Shown piece by piece: positions 1 through 8,091 of a stretch of 21,443 bases of DNA. Position 1 is the first letter of the stretch; each line of letters starts with the position of its first letter. This stretch comes from an uncultured Bacteroides sp. (GTDB lineage: Bacteria > Bacteroidota > Bacteroidia > Bacteroidales > Bacteroidaceae), in contig NZ_CAJUHF010000054.1 in assembly GCF_910585845.1 (NCBI RefSeq), positions 1 to 21,443 on the forward strand, in the 5' to 3' direction. The position numbers and the translations under genes were made by a program. The notes beneath the pieces were generated by a model, which saw only the letters and a program-made list of their open reading frames with translations, searched no databases and was not told the DNA's origin.

Positions 1-45
1 TTACTAGCTTTAACACATGAACTGCCCCAAAAGTGACGAAGAACC
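1..45 (+). mobile_element. Right end of a truncated miniature inverted-repeat element (second copy)
   Basis: These 45 bases are identical to the right-hand 45 bases of the complete element at 20821-21007, in the same orientation, and both copies stop matching exactly after GAAGAACC. The terminal inverted repeat occupies 21-45. The rest of this copy lies off the left edge of the window. The 8 bases after it (46-53, TATTTATT) would be its target duplication, but the other side cannot be seen. Confidence 0.85.
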
Positions 46-108
46 TATTTATTTTCTATTGTTCTTTTAGTTCGGAAGAATACATCACACCATACAAAGA
101 AGTAAAAT
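46..108 (+). repeat. Element-flanking repeat F, left copy
   Basis: This stretch matches the reverse complement of 20756-20820 with only scattered differences and about one gap (shared blocks include TTTATTTTCTATTG, TTTTAGTTCGG and CCATACAAAGAAGT). Both copies directly abut an end of the miniature element, and both lie on the way to a 22-bp repeat array of the same family. It looks like a dispersed intergenic repeat that was the target of the element. Read on the opposite strand both copies have a short open frame ending in a stop, but the substitutions do not look clearly coding. Confidence 0.75.
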
Positions 109-116
109 CTGTCATA

Positions 117-250
117 GCCAACATTACTTGTTGTACTCCATAACATTATTTGTTATGTTCCATTACATTATTTGTTATGTTCCATTACATTATTTGTTAT
201 ACCTCATTACATTATTTGTTATGCTCCACGACATTACTTGTTATGGGCTT
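117..250 (+). repeat. 22-bp-period tandem array, family 1, six units
   Basis: The core ACATTA(T/C)TTGTT recurs at 121, 143, 165, 187, 209 and 231, exactly 22 bp apart each time. The best-conserved unit core is CATTACATTATTTGTTATG. Units differ from each other at a few bases, so the array is old or selected for spacing rather than freshly duplicated. The same family occurs in inverted orientation at 20622-20713. The array ends just before the promoter of the flavin-binding protein gene. Confidence 0.9.
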
Positions 251-265
251 TATCAATAAAATGAT

Positions 266-273
266 TACCTTTG
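266..273 (+). promoter_or_regulatory. Predicted -7 promoter box of the flavin-binding protein gene
   Basis: TACCTTTG fits the Bacteroides -7 consensus TAnnTTTG. It lies 28 bases before the ATG at 301, which would give a short leader starting near 280. No convincing -33 box stands at the usual spacing. A start at about 280 rules out the upstream TTG codon (271) as a translation start. Confidence 0.5.
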
Positions 274-300
274 CATCGGATAAAATACCCATCCAGCCTT

Positions 301-777
301 ATGAAGACAATCGCAATCACCGACCCCGCGGAAATTGAAGACATCATCCGCAAATGCCCTTACTGCATGGTGGGCATCACCGACTTGCAGGGCAATCCCT
401 ACGTCATCCCTATGAATTTCGCCTATCGGGATGGAGTAATCTATCTGCACTCCGGACCCGACGGCAGTAAACTGGAAATGGTAAAGCAACATCCACAAGT
501 CTGCATCACCTTCTGCGAAGGACACGAACTGGTGTATATGCATCGGCAGGTGGCATGCAGCTACAGCATGAAGTCGCGCAGCGTGATGTGCCGGGGCAAC
601 GTACGCTTCATCGAAGAGATGGATGAAAAGCGAAACATACTCGACCTCGTGATGCGCCACTACGTCGACTACGAGTTCAAGTACAGCGAACCTGCCGTAC
701 GCAACGTAAAGATATGGGAAGTCAAGGTGGAAAAGATGACTTGCAAATCCTTCGGCCTGCGGCCAAGCGAGCTATAA
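301..777 (+). CDS. Pyridoxamine 5'-phosphate oxidase-like flavin-binding protein (NimA-like fold)
   Basis: The 158-residue product resembles the FMN-binding split-barrel family that includes pyridoxamine-phosphate oxidase-like and nitroimidazole-resistance (Nim) proteins. The N-terminal pattern CPYCMVGITDLQGNPYVIPM, followed by FAYRDGVIYLHSGPDGSK, is typical of the strand that lines the flavin site. A later segment near residues 70-110 carries repeated Cys and His (CITFCEGHELVYMHRQ). It is probably a cytosolic flavin or heme oxidoreductase; substrate is unknown. The ATG at 301 is chosen because the predicted promoter box at 266-273 leaves an upstream TTG outside the transcript. The gene converges on cysK with 16 bases between the stops, and no clear terminator lies in that gap. 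It should not be called a resistance gene from sequence alone. Confidence 0.85.
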   Translation: MKTIAITDPAEIEDIIRKCPYCMVGITDLQGNPYVIPMNFAYRDGVIYLHSGPDGSKLEMVKQHPQVCITFCEGHELVYMHRQVACSYSMKSRSVMCRGNVRFIEEMDEKRNILDLVMRHYVDYEFKYSEPAVRNVKIWEVKVEKMTCKSFGLRPSEL

Positions 778-793
778 CCCTCTATTCGCCTCC

Positions 794-1741
794 TCAAAGT
801 GGATATTCATCGAAGGCATACAGCAGCGTCGAAAGATAGCGTTCGCCTGTGTCGGGCAATAGCGCCACTATGATTTTCCCCTCATTTTCGGGAAGAAGTG
901 CCAGACGGGTAGCTGCGCAGACAGCCGCACCGGAAGAGATACCTGCCAGCAGTCCCTCCTGACGTGCCAGTTCGCGACTGGTGCGGATAGCGTCGTCATT
1001 CGTCACTTGCATGATTTCGTCCACTACTGCCGAATTGTAATTCTGGGGAATGAACCCTGCGCCGATGCCCTGTATCTTATGTACTCCCGGCTCACCTCCT
1101 GAAAGCACCGGAGAGTCCGCAGGTTCCACTGCCACAATCTTCACACCCAAGTTGCGTTTCTTCAGCGCCGCACCCACACCGCTCACCGTACCGCCTGTGC
1201 CCACGCCGGCAACAAAGATTTCGACTTCCCCTTCCGTAGCGTGCCAGATCTCGGCACCGGTTGTGCGTTCGTGTATAGCGGGGTTGGCGGGATTGTCAAA
1301 CTGTCCCAGAATCAGTGCGCCGGGCGTAGCCGTTTTCAACTCTTCGGCACGCGCCATAGCCCCCTTCATGCCTTTCGCGCCGGGAGTAAGAACCAGTTCG
1401 GCACCAAGAGCTTTCAATAGGTTGCGGCGCTCCATGCTCATGGTATCGGGCATGGTGAGAATCAGTTTATAACCTTTCACGGCAGCTACGAAGGCAAGTC
1501 CTATGCCCGTGTTGCCACTAGTAGGCTCTATAATCGTGGCTCCGGGTTTCAACCGTCCCGACGCTTCGGCCTCTTCAATCATGGCAAGCGCCACACGGTC
1601 TTTCACGCTTCCGGCAGGATTGAACGACTCCAGTTTCACCACCAGACGGGCTTTCAAGCCCTTCAATCGGTTGTAGTTACTCAACTCCAGCAAGGGAGTG
1701 TTGCCCACAAGTTCAGTGAGCTGTTTGGCTATTTTTTTCAT
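794..1741 (-). CDS. cysK: Cysteine synthase A (O-acetylserine sulfhydrylase)
   Basis: This 315-residue PLP enzyme makes cysteine from O-acetylserine and sulfide in the cytosol. Lys47 in NPAGSVKDR is the Schiff-base lysine. PTSGNTG at 73-79 is the substrate loop, GVGTGGT at 179-185 binds the PLP phosphate, GIGAGFIP at 225-232 and ISSGAA near 268-273 are also typical, and the C-terminal PDTGERYLST is at 296-305. Length is normal for CysK. It is divergent from the serine acetyltransferase gene, whose product supplies its substrate. A promoter box at 1861-1868 predicts a leader of roughly 110 bases containing inverted repeats. Confidence 0.97.
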   Translation of the reverse strand: MKKIAKQLTELVGNTPLLELSNYNRLKGLKARLVVKLESFNPAGSVKDRVALAMIEEAEASGRLKPGATIIEPTSGNTGIGLAFVAAVKGYKLILTMPDTMSMERRNLLKALGAELVLTPGAKGMKGAMARAEELKTATPGALILGQFDNPANPAIHERTTGAEIWHATEGEVEIFVAGVGTGGTVSGVGAALKKRNLGVKIVAVEPADSPVLSGGEPGVHKIQGIGAGFIPQNYNSAVVDEIMQVTNDDAIRTSRELARQEGLLAGISSGAAVCAATRLALLPENEGKIIVALLPDTGERYLSTLLYAFDEYPL

Positions 1742-1855
1742 TCTATTACTTATTGGTTCTATGTTTATAGGGAAGGAGGAGACTTCTTTCCGGTAGGAGT
1801 TATTGGGAGAGTTAACTCCTGTCAGAAAGAGAATTCAGAAAGTTCCTCCTATTCT
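1742..1855 (-). promoter_or_regulatory. Structured 5' leader of cysK
   Basis: Downstream of the predicted cysK promoter the transcript would contain nested inverted repeats. AGGAGTT (1795-1801) pairs with AACTCCT (1813-1819). Outside this, CTTTC/GAAAG and GGAGGA/TCCTCC pair across the same region (about 1775-1850). The outer arm sequences GGAGGA also resemble ribosome-binding purines. I recognise no known riboswitch class. It could be a leader attenuator or simply a dispersed palindromic repeat. Confidence 0.5.
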
Positions 1856-1860
1856 AAGGA

Positions 1861-1868
1861 CAAAGATA
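1861..1868 (-). promoter_or_regulatory. Predicted -7 promoter box of cysK
   Basis: On the minus strand this reads TATCTTTG, an exact match to the Bacteroides TAnnTTTG box. A T-rich TTTTCC lies 19 bases upstream (1888-1891), in the place of the -33 element. Transcription would start near 1853. Confidence 0.6.
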
Positions 1869-1895
1869 GCAGTCCAAAAGTTCACGGAAAATACC

Positions 1896-1935
1896 ATATT
1901 TGTGGGATTTTCGTACTATAAATGAGGGATTTTCG
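1896..1935 (+). promoter_or_regulatory. 18-bp direct repeat spaced 22 bp between the divergent cys promoters
   Basis: An 18-bp sequence ending GTGGGATTTTCG (1896-1913) recurs as one ending GAGGGATTTTCG (1918-1935), with three mismatches and a period of exactly 22 bp. It lies between the predicted -7 boxes of cysK (1861-1868) and cysE (1947-1954), which is where a shared regulator would bind. The regulator is unknown. Confidence 0.55.
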
Positions 1936-1946
1936 CTGAGAATAAT

Positions 1947-1954
1947 TAACTTTG
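1947..1954 (+). promoter_or_regulatory. Predicted -7 promoter box of the serine acetyltransferase gene
   Basis: TAACTTTG fits TAnnTTTG and lies 29 bases before the ATG at 1984, giving a short leader. No strong -33 box is present; TTTTCG at 1930-1935 is part of the direct repeat. Confidence 0.55.
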
Positions 1955-1983
1955 CCCCACCTTATATAAACAAGGATATCCCA

Positions 1984-2883
1984 ATGAGTCCATTGAACTT
2001 TACTCACATTTTGACACAGGCAGTCGATGAACTATCGGAAAGTTCATCTTACAAAGGACTGTTTCATCAGCACACAGACGGCACTCCGCTGCCTTCGGCA
2101 AGGGCGCTGCAAGATATTGTGGAGCTGTCGCGTGCTATTCTCTTCCCCGGATATTTCGGAAACTCTACCGTCAACAGCCGGACCATCAAGTACCACATCG
2201 GCGTGAACATAGAGCGCCTGTTCGACCTGCTGACCGGACAAATCCTGGCGGGACTTTGCTTTACGGGAGACGATGAATGCGCGCATTGCACCGAACAACA
2301 ACGCGAAGAGGCCGCACGTCTTGCCGCCCAGTTCATCAGTCACCTGCCGGAAATGCGCCGCATACTGGCTACGGACGTGGTGGCTGCCTACAACGGCGAC
2401 CCGGCGGCACATAGCTTCGGCGAGGTCATCAGCTGCTATCCTGCCATACGTGCCATCAGCAACTACCGCATCGCCCATGAACTGTTGACTCTTGGTGTGC
2501 CACTGATACCGCGCATCATCACCGAAATGGCGCACAGCGAAACGGGCATTGACATTCATCCGGGCGCGGCAATCGGTAGCTACTTCACCATAGACCACGG
2601 CACAGGCGTGGTAATCGGCGAAACGTGCATCATCGGCAACAACGTGAAGCTGTATCAAGGCGTCACATTAGGTGCCAAGAGCTTCCCGCTGGACGAGGAT
2701 GGAAAGCCCATCAAAGGTATCCCCCGCCACCCGATACTGGAAGACAACGTCATCGTCTACTCCAACGCCACCATCTTGGGACGTATCACCATCGGACAGG
2801 GAGCCACAGTAGGAGGCAATATCTGGGTGACGGAAGACGTACCGGCAGGTGCCCGAATCGTACAGCCCAAAGCCAAAAAGTGA
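1984..2883 (+). CDS. cysE: Serine O-acetyltransferase (EpsC/CysE type)
   Basis: The 299-residue product acetylates L-serine with acetyl-CoA to give O-acetylserine for CysK. An N-terminal helical domain (about 1-180) is followed by a left-handed beta-helix. GIDIHPGA and IDHGTGVVIGET contain Asp190 and His205, matching the catalytic Asp/His pair of CysE, and the KSFPLDEDG insert before GIPRHP is typical of the longer EpsC-type enzymes of anaerobes. The start at 1984 is preferred to the in-frame 1900 ATG because the promoter box at 1947-1954 lies between them. The C-terminus ends VQPKAKK and lacks the terminal isoleucine that, in many CysE enzymes, docks into the CysK active site, so a stable CysE-CysK complex is doubtful here. 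Confidence 0.93.
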   Translation: MSPLNFTHILTQAVDELSESSSYKGLFHQHTDGTPLPSARALQDIVELSRAILFPGYFGNSTVNSRTIKYHIGVNIERLFDLLTGQILAGLCFTGDDECAHCTEQQREEAARLAAQFISHLPEMRRILATDVVAAYNGDPAAHSFGEVISCYPAIRAISNYRIAHELLTLGVPLIPRIITEMAHSETGIDIHPGAAIGSYFTIDHGTGVVIGETCIIGNNVKLYQGVTLGAKSFPLDEDGKPIKGIPRHPILEDNVIVYSNATILGRITIGQGATVGGNIWVTEDVPAGARIVQPKAKK

Positions 2884-3015
2884 CCGTCTTCAATCGGCTG
2901 TTTCAAGCATACCCGAACCCAATATGCGGACCCACTACATTAGATACGCAAATGCAGGAATCCGCCTGAGAATAATAGAAATCAATATAAAAAAAGAATA
3001 GTCAAACGATATAAG

Positions 3016-4473
3016 ATGAACGAACAATTTCAAATGATTGCCAAAACCTTCCAAGGCCTGGAAGAAATACTGGCACAAGAACTGACTGCATTAGGAGCCA
3101 ATGACATAGAGATAGGCCGACGCATGGTCTCCTTCAGCGGCGACAAAGAGATGATGTACAAGGCAAACTTCTGTCTGCGCACAGCTATCCGCATCCTGAA
3201 ACCCATCAAGAACTTCACCGCCAAAAACGCCGATGAGGTTTACGAACAAATCAAAGCCATCCGCTGGGAAGACATTCTGGACGTCAATAAGACATTTGCC
3301 ATAGACGCCGTCGTGTTCAGCGAAGAGTTCCGCCACTCCAAATTCGTCTCTTATAAAGTGAAAGATGCCATTGTGGACTATTTCCGCGAGAACTTTGGCA
3401 AGCGCCCGTCCGTACGCATCAACAAGCCGGACGTGTTGCTGAACATACATATCTCACAAACTACATGCACGCTGTCGCTCGATTCGTCCGGCGAATCCCT
3501 CCATCGCCGCGGCTACAGACAGGAAGCAGTAGAGGCTCCGTTGAACGAAGTGCTTGCCGCCGGAATGATACTGATGACGGGCTGGAATGGAGAGTGCGAC
3601 CTGATTGACCCGATGTGCGGTTCTGGAACAATCCCCATTGAAGCGGCACTTATTGCCCGCAACATCGCTCCGGGCGTGTTCCGCAAGGAATTTGCCTTCG
3701 AGAAGTGGAACGACTTCGACCAGAAACTGTTCGACAAGATATACAACGATGACAGTCAGGAACGCGACTTCTGCCACAAGATATATGGCTACGACAACAA
3801 CCCGCAAGCCTACGAAATAGCCAAGCACAACATCAAGGCAGCAGGGGCATCCAAAGACATCACTCTGAAGTTGCAACCTTTCCAACAATTCGAACAGCCG
3901 GCAGAAAAAGCCATCATCATCACCAATCCGCCTTATGGCGAGCGTATCTCTACCAACAACCTGTTGGGATTATACCAAATGATAGGCGAACGGCTCAAAC
4001 ACGCCTTCATCGGAAACACGGCTTGGGTGCTCTCCTACCGCGAAGAGTGTTTCGATCAGATAGGACTGAAAGCCACCGAGAAAGTATCGTTATTCAATGG
4101 TGCACTGGATTGTGAATTCCGCAAATACGAGATTTTCGACGGGAAGTACAAAGAGTTCAAAAAGAAGGAGAGTGAGAACGAGGCCGAAAACCAAAGTGAA
4201 AACGAAGACGAAAACAAAGAAACTGCATTCAAATCAAGAGAAGACAAAGAGTTCAAACCCAGAGAAAACCGAGAGTTCAAACCGAGAGAATCACGCAGAC
4301 CTGGTGACTCCAAACCTTGGAATAACAGATCGAGAGATCGGAAACCTTACGAATTCCATAAGGATGAAGACAGAGAACGGAAACCGTTCGACAGGGAACG
4401 CCGGCAGGGAGGAAACGGAGAGTTCAGACCGAGAAGGGAATTCAAGCCGAGAAACAGGGAAGATAGAGAATAA
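3016..4473 (+). CDS. THUMP-domain class I RNA methyltransferase, RlmL-like, with charged C-terminal tail
   Basis: The 485-residue protein carries an N-terminal THUMP RNA-binding region (about 45-160) and a Rossmann methyltransferase domain (about 165-375). DPMCGSGT at 198-204 is the S-adenosylmethionine motif, and NPPYGER at 304-310 is the N-methyltransferase motif for guanine or adenine. This is the family of the N2-guanine methyltransferase for 23S rRNA G2445 (RlmL N-terminal part, YpsC). Residues 381-485 form a disordered, Glu/Arg/Lys/Asn-rich tail with four EF(K/R)PR repeats, likely an RNA- or ribosome-contact extension. The next gene starts 27 bases downstream, so they may be co-transcribed. 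The exact target base is inferred. Confidence 0.88.
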   Translation: MNEQFQMIAKTFQGLEEILAQELTALGANDIEIGRRMVSFSGDKEMMYKANFCLRTAIRILKPIKNFTAKNADEVYEQIKAIRWEDILDVNKTFAIDAVVFSEEFRHSKFVSYKVKDAIVDYFRENFGKRPSVRINKPDVLLNIHISQTTCTLSLDSSGESLHRRGYRQEAVEAPLNEVLAAGMILMTGWNGECDLIDPMCGSGTIPIEAALIARNIAPGVFRKEFAFEKWNDFDQKLFDKIYNDDSQERDFCHKIYGYDNNPQAYEIAKHNIKAAGASKDITLKLQPFQQFEQPAEKAIIITNPPYGERISTNNLLGLYQMIGERLKHAFIGNTAWVLSYREECFDQIGLKATEKVSLFNGALDCEFRKYEIFDGKYKEFKKKESENEAENQSENEDENKETAFKSREDKEFKPRENREFKPRESRRPGDSKPWNNRSRDRKPYEFHKDEDRERKPFDRERRQGGNGEFRPRREFKPRNREDRE

Positions 4474-4500
4474 GAATAAAGAAAAGAAGCGATAAAGACA

Positions 4501-6723
4501 ATGAGCATAATGAGCATGAAGATAATCGGTAAATGGATGGGAATGGCACTGCTGATGCTGCCCACTCTTTTGGTAACAGACATTATGGCACAAGAATTGA
4601 AGAAACCTACATTGGAAGACCTGATCCCCGGCGGAGAGACTTACCGGTATGCCGAGAACCTCTATGGCATACAGTGGTGGGGAGACATGTGCATCAAACC
4701 GGGAATAGACTCCCTGCTCGCAATCAATGCACAGACCGGAAAAGAGACCTTGCTCGTGACACGCGAGAAAATCAACCATGCACTACAACAAGAGAAATTG
4801 GGCGAACTGAGACAACTCTATCAAGTAAGCCTGCCTTGGGCGGACAAGACGCAGATTCTTCTCACCCTGCCCGGAAGCTACGCCGTCTACGACTGGGAAG
4901 CAGACCGAATCATCGGTAAACGGGAATTTCCGAAGGAGAGCAGTAACCGTGACTACCACGCTGCAAGCAACAATGTGGCATATACCCTCAAGAACAATCT
5001 CTTCGTGAACGACAGAGCCGTGACCGATGAACCCGACGGCATCGTATGCGGACAGAGCGTACACCGCAACGAGTTCGGTATCTCGAAAGGTACCTTCTGG
5101 AGTCCGCAAGGCGATCTTCTCGCTTTCTATCGTATGGACGAAAGCATGGTAACGCAATATCCGTTGGTGGACATCACTGCACGGATCGGCGAACTGAACA
5201 ACGTCCGCTATCCGATGGCGGGAATGACAAGCCACAAGGTAACCGTAGGTATCTACAATCCCGCCACACAGAAGACCATCTACCTGAATGCAGGCGACCC
5301 CACAGACCGTTATTTCACTAACATCACATGGGCACCGGATGCCAAGAGCCTCTACCTCATCGAGTTGAACCGCGACCAAAACCACGCCCAGCTCTGCCAG
5401 TATGATGTCGAGACAGGCGAGCGGATCACCCGCTTTGAACTGGAGGAGAAGCATCCCAAATATGTAGAGCCGCAACACCCTATCCTTTTCCTGCCTTGGG
5501 ACGGGAGGAAATTCATCTTCCAAAGCCAACGGGACGGTTACAACCACCTATATCTGGCAGACACCCAAACGCTGACTTATCCCGACACACATTCTGCTGC
5601 CGCAGGAGGCAGTTACCGTCAAGGCTGCAAGGTGAAACAACTGACGCAAGGCAACTGGCTTGTGCAAGACGTGCTCGGCTTCAACGAGAAGAAGAAAGAG
5701 ATCATCTTCACCGCCACCAAAGAGTCTCCCTTGCAAAGCAATCTGTATAAGATGAACATCAACAGCAACAAGATTACCCCGTTGGACAACGGTAAGGGTG
5801 TACACTCCGGAAAACTAAGCGCATCGGGCAGTTACCTTATTGATACGTGGTCAAGCCCCGAAATGCCGCGCAGCATCAACCTCACCGGTACTCAGAACAA
5901 CAAAAGCATCAACCTGCTGACAGCCCGCAATCCATACGAAGGTTTCGACATGCCCAGCATCGAGACAGGTACCATCAAAGCTGCCGACGGTGTGACCGAC
6001 CTCTACTACCGTCTGGTGAAACCCGCTGACTTCGACCCCACAAAGAAGTATCCTGCCATCGTCTACGTCTACGGCGGTCCGCACGCACAGATGATCACCA
6101 ACGGATGGATGAACTCCACACGCGGATGGGACCTCTACATGGCAGGGAAGGGCTACATCATGTTCTCCCTCGACAACCGTGGCAGCGACAACCGCGGACT
6201 CGAATTTGAGAACGCCACTTTCCGCCAACTCGGCATCGAAGAGGGCAAAGACCAAGTGAAGGGTGCCGAATTTCTGAAAAGCCTCCCTTACGTGGACGGC
6301 AACCGCATTGGTGTGCACGGCTGGAGTTTCGGCGGACACATGACTACCGCACTGATGCTCCGCTATCCGGAGATCTTCAAAGTGGGTGTGGCAGGTGGAC
6401 CGGTCATTGATTGGAGCTACTACGAGGTGATGTACGGCGAACGCTACATGGATACCCCGCAAAGCAACCCCGAAGGATACAAGAACAGCAACCTGAAGAA
6501 CCTTGCCGGAAACCTGAAAGGACATCTGCTCATCATCCACGATGACCACGACGACACCTGCGTGCCGCAACACACGCTCTCTTTCATGAAGGCCTGCGTG
6601 GATGCCCGCACCTATCCTGACCTGTTCATCTACCCCACGCACAAGCATAATGTCATCGGACGCGACCGCGTGCATCTGCATGAGAAGATAACGAGATACT
6701 TTGAGGATTATTTGAAAAAATAA
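4501..6723 (+). CDS. Secreted S9 family peptidase (dipeptidyl peptidase IV type)
   Basis: The 740-residue protein has an N-terminal signal peptide (hydrophobic MGMALLMLPTLLV core, likely cut after DIMA near residue 30), an eight-bladed propeller region (about 50-490) and a C-terminal alpha/beta hydrolase domain. Ser609 lies in GWSFGG, an acidic HDDHDDTCVP segment (680-689) supplies the catalytic Asp (D684 or D685), and His716 in YPTHKHNV aligns with the catalytic histidine. It would cleave Xaa-Pro type dipeptides or related peptides in the periplasm or at the cell surface. In-frame ATGs at 4501, 4510 and 4516 are all possible; 4516 gives the most usual signal peptide (MKIIGKWMG). Substrate preference is not visible. 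Confidence 0.9.
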   Translation: MSIMSMKIIGKWMGMALLMLPTLLVTDIMAQELKKPTLEDLIPGGETYRYAENLYGIQWWGDMCIKPGIDSLLAINAQTGKETLLVTREKINHALQQEKLGELRQLYQVSLPWADKTQILLTLPGSYAVYDWEADRIIGKREFPKESSNRDYHAASNNVAYTLKNNLFVNDRAVTDEPDGIVCGQSVHRNEFGISKGTFWSPQGDLLAFYRMDESMVTQYPLVDITARIGELNNVRYPMAGMTSHKVTVGIYNPATQKTIYLNAGDPTDRYFTNITWAPDAKSLYLIELNRDQNHAQLCQYDVETGERITRFELEEKHPKYVEPQHPILFLPWDGRKFIFQSQRDGYNHLYLADTQTLTYPDTHSAAAGGSYRQGCKVKQLTQGNWLVQDVLGFNEKKKEIIFTATKESPLQSNLYKMNINSNKITPLDNGKGVHSGKLSASGSYLIDTWSSPEMPRSINLTGTQNNKSINLLTARNPYEGFDMPSIETGTIKAADGVTDLYYRLVKPADFDPTKKYPAIVYVYGGPHAQMITNGWMNSTRGWDLYMAGKGYIMFSLDNRGSDNRGLEFENATFRQLGIEEGKDQVKGAEFLKSLPYVDGNRIGVHGWSFGGHMTTALMLRYPEIFKVGVAGGPVIDWSYYEVMYGERYMDTPQSNPEGYKNSNLKNLAGNLKGHLLIIHDDHDDTCVPQHTLSFMKACVDARTYPDLFIYPTHKHNVIGRDRVHLHEKITRYFEDYLKK

Positions 6724-6739
6724 AGAGTTAAAAAGTATA

Positions 6740-6782
6740 AGGAGCTAAGAAGTTAAACACCTTCCTTAACTTCTTAACTCCT
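6740..6782 (+). terminator. Long hairpin after the S9 peptidase gene
   Basis: AGGAGCTAAGAAGTTAA (6740-6756) pairs with TTAACTTCTTAACTCCT (6766-6782): 17 base pairs with one mismatch and a 9-base loop. No T-run follows on the plus strand, so it is not a classic terminator. It may still end transcription or stabilise the 3' end, or be one of the dispersed repeats of this genome. Confidence 0.5.
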
Positions 6783-6816
6783 AAAGAAACAATCAGAAAT
6801 TTAAAAACAAACATAT

Positions 6817-8091
6817 ATGAAAGTATTATTATTAGGAAGCGGCGGCCGCGAGCACGCCTTGGCATGGAAGATTGCCCAAAGCCCGAAAGTAGAGAAACTT
6901 TTTATCGCCCCCGGTAATGCAGGCACAGGTGCGGCAGGTGAGAACGTAGACATCAAAGCAACCGACTTCACCGCCCTGAAAGCATTTGCACTGGAACAGG
7001 GCATAGAGATGATTGTGGTAGGTCCTGAAGACCCGTTGGTACACGGCATCTACGACAGTTTCACTGAGGATGCATCTACCCGGCATATCGCCATCATAGG
7101 CCCGACGGCCAAAGGCGCGCAACTGGAAGGCAGCAAAGAGTTTGCCAAAGCCTTCATGCAACGCCACAGCATTCCGACTGCACGCTACAAAAGCATCACT
7201 GCCAATAACCTGGAAGAAGGACTTGCCTTCCTCGAAAGCCTCGAAGCCCCCTACGTACTGAAAGCCGACGGTCTTTGCGCCGGAAAAGGCGTGCTCATCC
7301 TCCCCACCCTCGAAGAGGCAAAGAAAGAACTGAAAGAGATGCTCGGAGGCATGTTCGGACAAGCCAGCGCGACGGTGGTCATCGAAGAGTTCCTTAGTGG
7401 CATCGAGTGTTCCGTATTCGTACTGACGGACAGCAAGCACTACAAGGTGTTGCCCGTGGCTAAAGACTACAAACGCATCGGCGAAGGCGATAAAGGCCTG
7501 AACACCGGCGGTATGGGAAGTGTGACACCCGTTCCGTTTGCCGACGAGACATTTATGGAGAAAGTGCGCACCCGTATCATCGAACCCACCATCAACGGAC
7601 TGCAAGAAGAGAACATCCTCTACAAAGGATTTATCTTCCTCGGACTGATCAACGTAAAAGGAGAACCGATGGTGATAGAGTATAACGTCCGCATGGGCGA
7701 CCCGGAAACCGAAAGCGTCATGCTGCGTATCCAAAGCGACCTCGTCGAACTGTTGGAGGGCGTGCGCGACGTGAATCTCGATACGAAAGAACTCGTAATG
7801 GATCCGCGCACGGCAGCCTGTGTCATGCTGGTCAGCGGCGGTTATCCCGAAGCGTACGAGAAAGGCAAAGTCATGACCGGACTGGAAGCCGCAGCCGCTA
7901 CGGACAGCATCCTCTTCCATGCCGGAACAGCCATGAAAGACGGAAACGTAGTGACAGCCGGCGGCCGCGTGATTGCCGTATGCTCATACGGTGAGAACAA
8001 AGAAGAGGCACTTGCCAAAAGCTATAAAGTGGCAGAGATGATCGAATTCGACAAGAAGTATTTCCGCCGCGACATCGGATTCGACTTATAA
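6817..8091 (+). CDS. purD: Phosphoribosylamine-glycine ligase (GAR synthetase)
   Basis: The 424-residue ATP-grasp enzyme joins phosphoribosylamine and glycine in de novo purine synthesis. The N-terminal GSGGREHA (7-14) is the substrate-binding hallmark. VVGPEDPLVHG, the ADGLCAGKGV segment of the ATP-grasp domain, GLNTGGMGSVTPVP and EYNVRMGDPETE (288-299) follow in the usual order. Length matches the family. The start ATG at 6817 comes after an A-rich leader, as usual in Bacteroides. No other pur gene is nearby, so it is a lone member of the pathway here. Confidence 0.97.
   Translation: MKVLLLGSGGREHALAWKIAQSPKVEKLFIAPGNAGTGAAGENVDIKATDFTALKAFALEQGIEMIVVGPEDPLVHGIYDSFTEDASTRHIAIIGPTAKGAQLEGSKEFAKAFMQRHSIPTARYKSITANNLEEGLAFLESLEAPYVLKADGLCAGKGVLILPTLEEAKKELKEMLGGMFGQASATVVIEEFLSGIECSVFVLTDSKHYKVLPVAKDYKRIGEGDKGLNTGGMGSVTPVPFADETFMEKVRTRIIEPTINGLQEENILYKGFIFLGLINVKGEPMVIEYNVRMGDPETESVMLRIQSDLVELLEGVRDVNLDTKELVMDPRTAACVMLVSGGYPEAYEKGKVMTGLEAAAATDSILFHAGTAMKDGNVVTAGGRVIAVCSYGENKEEALAKSYKVAEMIEFDKKYFRRDIGFDL

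Noticed and set aside
150..338. Short plus-strand open frame over the left array
   Set aside because: Its product is only the translation of the 22-bp repeat and of the neighbouring promoter region.
265..660. Minus-strand open frame opposite the flavin-binding gene
   Set aside because: It overlaps a convincing gene in another frame and looks like its shadow. The same holds for the long minus-strand frames at 2044-2658, 4783-5547, 5851-6681, 6832-7920 and 15134-16000.
1775..1850. Known riboswitch in the cysK leader
   Set aside because: The stems are clear but I do not recognise the conserved core of any known class.
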